DNA of 39,878 nt from a virus: positions 1 through 39,878 of IMG/VR virus record IMGVR_UViG_3300006042_000014. One strand, given 5' to 3'. The first letter of the stretch is position 1. Each line of letters begins with the position of its first letter. Both the position numbers and the translations under genes were made by a program. The notes under the pieces were generated by a model. That model was not told the DNA's origin. It searched no databases and saw nothing but the letters and a program-made list of their open reading frames with translations. Below, one piece after another: positions 37,288 to 39,878 of this stretch.

Positions 37288-37962
37288 ATGCTCGCGACCT
37301 TCCCGACGTGCCAATTCAGCTTCGCCTCGCGCGAAATGATGGTGCGCGCCAATGTGATTTCGGGCGGGACTGCGATCAATGGCGACGAAAGCGCGATCGT
37401 TACGGACGGCGGCGGCCGTTGGGTCGCTGATTATCAGAATGCACCGCTCAACCGCCGTGAGAAGGTCTTGTCCTGGCGCTCGCTGCGGGCGCTACTGAAC
37501 AGCGGCACTCGGGCAATCATCTTTCCGATCTGCGATGCGCGGCACCAGCCCGTCGCGTCACGGCAGCATGTCCCGCATAGCGATGGCACGCCGTTCAGCG
37601 ATGGGACGCTTTACACCGCTGGCGATTGCGAAGTCAGGTCTGGCGCCGATGCCCCGCTGCGCGCCACTTCGATGACCCTGACCATCGTGACGCTCGGCAA
37701 GCCCCTGATCGGCGGCGAGCGGTTCAGCATCGATCATCCGACATGGCGCCATCGTCTCTATGAGATCGCGACCGTCGTTGGTAACGAAATCACGTTTCGG
37801 CCGCCGCTTCGTGAAGCAGTCCAGGCTGGGACCAATCTCAATTTCTCCGATCCTCGCTGCGTGATGCGGTTGTCCGGTGACATGTCGGCGCCGCTCAACG
37901 GCCCGCGCTTTGCCACTGGTTCTCTCACGCTGGTGGAAGACATGACCGGGAGCTACGAATGA
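37288..37962 (+). CDS. Tail protein, 224 aa
   Basis: A 224-residue protein behind element 5 (MLATFPTCQFSFASREMMVR; FPICDARHQPVASRQHVPHSDG; FSIDHPTWRHRLYEIATVVG). Beta-rich with conserved-looking Trp and His. Placed between tip and fibre, so probably a tail-fibre adaptor. Not recognised to family. The stop overlaps the next ATG. Confidence 0.65.
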   Translation: MLATFPTCQFSFASREMMVRANVISGGTAINGDESAIVTDGGGRWVADYQNAPLNRREKVLSWRSLRALLNSGTRAIIFPICDARHQPVASRQHVPHSDGTPFSDGTLYTAGDCEVRSGADAPLRATSMTLTIVTLGKPLIGGERFSIDHPTWRHRLYEIATVVGNEITFRPPLREAVQAGTNLNFSDPRCVMRLSGDMSAPLNGPRFATGSLTLVEDMTGSYE

Positions 37963-39728
37963 CCGCCGGCACTGACGCACTCAAGCTGGCCTGGCGTGAT
38001 TATGTCACCAATGGCGTTCCTGCCTCTGGCGAAAACGAGCCGGTAAAGCAGGAAATCCGGGACGGTCTGGATACCCTAGCCATCGACATCGCGGCGGCAG
38101 GCATGGGCGACCTTGAGGAGGCGGTCGCCATTCTCCAGCCTTTGGTTGATGCTGCTGAAGCGGCGGCTGATGCCGCAGCGGATAGCGCCGAAGAGGCGGC
38201 TGACACCGTGGCCGAAGTCGCCAGCACGATCGGCAAGCGCAGCGTCGCCCCTCTCGCCGTCATCACCGACAAGGACGGCAACGCGGCGCTGGTTATCGAA
38301 TCAGACGGCCACGCCAAGCGGTCTATGGTCCGCGAACCGGCCCGCCACACGCGCGGCATCTATTCGCATGTCGAGACTGACCGCAACGGCTATGCGCTCA
38401 CCGCGCCGCGCCGCACCGATGCGAACGGGATCGAGCATGTCGTATCCCCGCTCAACGCGCTGGATACTGAAGTCGGGATCATTTCTCTCTACGGCCAATC
38501 GCTGAGCGAGGGCTATGAGAGCCTGCCGATTGTCACGCCGGTGGCCTTCTCGCCCCGCCTGCTGATGTTCGTCGGCGGGGTGCGGCCACAGGACGACGGC
38601 ACGACCGGAGCGGACTTCGCCAGCGTGGTCCCCCTGCATGAAACCGCTTCGGGAATCCGCGGTGAAACGCCAGCCTCTGGCGCGGGTCTGGCCACCCTGG
38701 AAGCCCTGCCCGATCGCTTCGGCGTTTCTCTGGACGAAATGGGTTCGGTCCAGCTCTTCCACTCAGCGGGCGAGGCAGGGACCGAGGCAATCCGACTGGC
38801 GCGAGGGAGCGGCTATTACAACCGCCTGACCAGTCAGATGCGCTTCGGCGTCCAATATGCACGGTCGCTAAGCCAGACCGTCAGCGTGCCATATTATGCA
38901 CGGGTGCAGGGCGAGGCGGATATCTCGCTCCAGACGCCGGGCGCTACCTGGCGCGGTATCGTGGCGAAGGAGCGCCGGGACTACGAGCGTGATGTCGCCG
39001 GCGCGGTTGGTGAACATCGCCCCGTCGTCTGCGTCCACACGCAGACCTCCAGCTTCAACCTGGCGGGATACGGCCTTCCCGATCCCACCGGGATCACGTT
39101 CGCGCAGGCTGAGCTGTGCGAGCAAAGTCCGTGGTTCGTCATGGCCTGCCCGATGTACATGCTGGACTATATCCCCGGCGATGGGGTGACGGTTTCAGGC
39201 CTGCATCTGACCGCCACTTCATCGAAGGTGATGGGCGCATATATCAGCCGGGCCTACCTCCAGTCCGTCTACGAGAATGCGGACGGGACGCTGGCCTTTG
39301 ACCCCGCTCGCAAGTTCCGGCCGCTCCAGCCCGTGCGGGCCAAGCGCCAGGGGCCGCGCGTCGTTGATGTGTTGTTCCATGTGCCGAAGCCGCCGCTGGT
39401 CTGGGACACATCATGGGTCGCGGCGGCCACCAATTACGGTTTCTACATCGAGCGGCCGGGCGTCGGGGATATCGCACTATCCGGCGCTCCCGTCATCCAC
39501 GCGCGCAACCGCGTCCGCCTCAATACAAGCTTCGATCTGAAGGCCGGCGACATGCTTTGCTACGGCCTGCGCGATAGCCAGGTCGTGGGCGAGAATTGGG
39601 AAACCGGCCGCATCAAGGGCGCCCGAGGCAACCTGGCAGACAGCGAGGATCATGTCTTTGACCCCGCCGGGATCAACCGCCGGCTGCGCAATTACTGCCT
39701 CCACTTCCGCATTCCGATCAAAGTCTGA
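37959..39728 (+). CDS. Tail fibre/spike with SGNH (sialate-acetylesterase-like) domain
   Basis: A 589-residue protein. Residues 1-90 are an Ala/Glu/Asp-rich helical coiled coil. Residues 175-430 show SGNH-hydrolase blocks: YGQSLSEG with Gln180 and Ser181, the RVQGEAD block near 317, and D408 with His416 in GVTVSGLHLTATS, giving a Ser-His-Asp set as in sialate O-acetylesterase-like (SASA) proteins. The C-terminal 150 residues are beta-rich. The likely role is removal of acetyl groups from host surface polysaccharide during adsorption. Confidence 0.72.
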   Translation: MTAGTDALKLAWRDYVTNGVPASGENEPVKQEIRDGLDTLAIDIAAAGMGDLEEAVAILQPLVDAAEAAADAAADSAEEAADTVAEVASTIGKRSVAPLAVITDKDGNAALVIESDGHAKRSMVREPARHTRGIYSHVETDRNGYALTAPRRTDANGIEHVVSPLNALDTEVGIISLYGQSLSEGYESLPIVTPVAFSPRLLMFVGGVRPQDDGTTGADFASVVPLHETASGIRGETPASGAGLATLEALPDRFGVSLDEMGSVQLFHSAGEAGTEAIRLARGSGYYNRLTSQMRFGVQYARSLSQTVSVPYYARVQGEADISLQTPGATWRGIVAKERRDYERDVAGAVGEHRPVVCVHTQTSSFNLAGYGLPDPTGITFAQAELCEQSPWFVMACPMYMLDYIPGDGVTVSGLHLTATSSKVMGAYISRAYLQSVYENADGTLAFDPARKFRPLQPVRAKRQGPRVVDVLFHVPKPPLVWDTSWVAAATNYGFYIERPGVGDIALSGAPVIHARNRVRLNTSFDLKAGDMLCYGLRDSQVVGENWETGRIKGARGNLADSEDHVFDPAGINRRLRNYCLHFRIPIKV

Positions 39729-39738
39729 GGGCCTGACA

Positions 39739-39878
39739 TGACCGTCCCGCAAATCATCCTATCCGATAGCGCAGACGCCTCCGGGCTGGGACTTGGCTGG
39801 TATGGCCGCCCGGTCGATTGTGACGGCGAATATGCGACCTATCTGCCTGGCATCGACCAGCCCAATGCGCCGGGCTGG
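39739..39878 (+). CDS. Tail-region protein, N-terminal fragment
   Basis: ATG 39739 starts a frame reading MTVPQIILSDSADASGLGLG and on to the window edge. It is probably another structural protein of the fibre module. The gene is cut by the edge, so only 46 codons are visible; no classification. Confidence 0.55.

Noticed and set aside
18713-39878. Search for lysis genes (holin, endolysin, spanin)
   Set aside because: None seen. The hydrolase-like protein at 34536 is a tail component by location. Lysis genes probably lie beyond the right edge.
1-39878. CRISPR arrays, rRNA genes, insertion sequences
   Set aside because: No spaced direct repeats, rRNA segments or transposase frames were seen; the only tandem repeat is that in rusA.

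Overview
The window (roughly 60-65% G+C by eye) looks like a sphingomonad-type alphaproteobacterial chromosome carrying most of a lambda-organised siphovirus prophage. Host sequence is only at the left edge: the end of a RegB/ActS-type histidine kinase, its ActR/RegA/PrrA-type response regulator, and a tRNA-Gly(CCC). A tyrosine integrase ends about 20 bases after the tRNA, so the tRNA 3' end is the probable attL. No right attachment site and no lysis genes are visible, so the prophage runs off the right edge.

Layout. (1) 857-10516, minus strand: one tightly packed leftward early operon of about 24 genes, most joined by ATGA, GTGA or TGATG overlaps. It holds integrase, a RecT annealing protein and a YqaJ/lambda-Exo nuclease (a Red-like recombination pair), plus many small accessory proteins (DUF551-like, truncated DUF4326-like, VVA0879-like, zinc-binding and membrane miniproteins). 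(2) 10580-11360: the immunity region, with an S24-type repressor flanked by two mirror-image promoters, PL and PR. Each carries two 15-bp GGTAT-N5-ATACC operators with centres 35 bp apart. (3) 11360-18713, plus strand: Cro-like protein, small regulators, a DUF2303 protein, RusA resolvase, two probable replication proteins, and a chain of zinc-binding or HTH miniproteins. (4) 18710-30041: terminase, a portal with an Acb1-like phosphodiesterase domain, SPP1 gp7-like protein, an HNH endonuclease insertion, DUF2213 protease/scaffold, decoration protein, DUF2184 capsid, connectors and tail tube. (5) 30070-30801: a terminator and a two-gene leftward cassette set into the tail module. (6) 30862-39878: tail chaperone with a -1 frameshift site, tape measure, distal tail, hydrolase-like protein, tip protein with FN3-like repeats, and a tail fibre with an SGNH/sialate-acetylesterase-like domain.

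The most unusual signal is a 9-base word, CGTCCGTAG. It occurs five times, always on the plus strand, always in a short intergenic gap of the late region. In four cases it lies exactly 41-42 bases before the ATG of a gene with no Shine-Dalgarno sequence. In the fifth, the same distance falls 21-22 bases before an ATG that does have one. One copy is the only candidate signal between a terminator and the tail operon. I infer a family of phage late promoters that fix the transcription start, in four cases at or near the start codon (leaderless mRNA). Other points worth checking are the portal-Acb1 fusion, the mirrored immunity promoters, the frameshift site, and a perfect 36-bp tandem duplication inside rusA.
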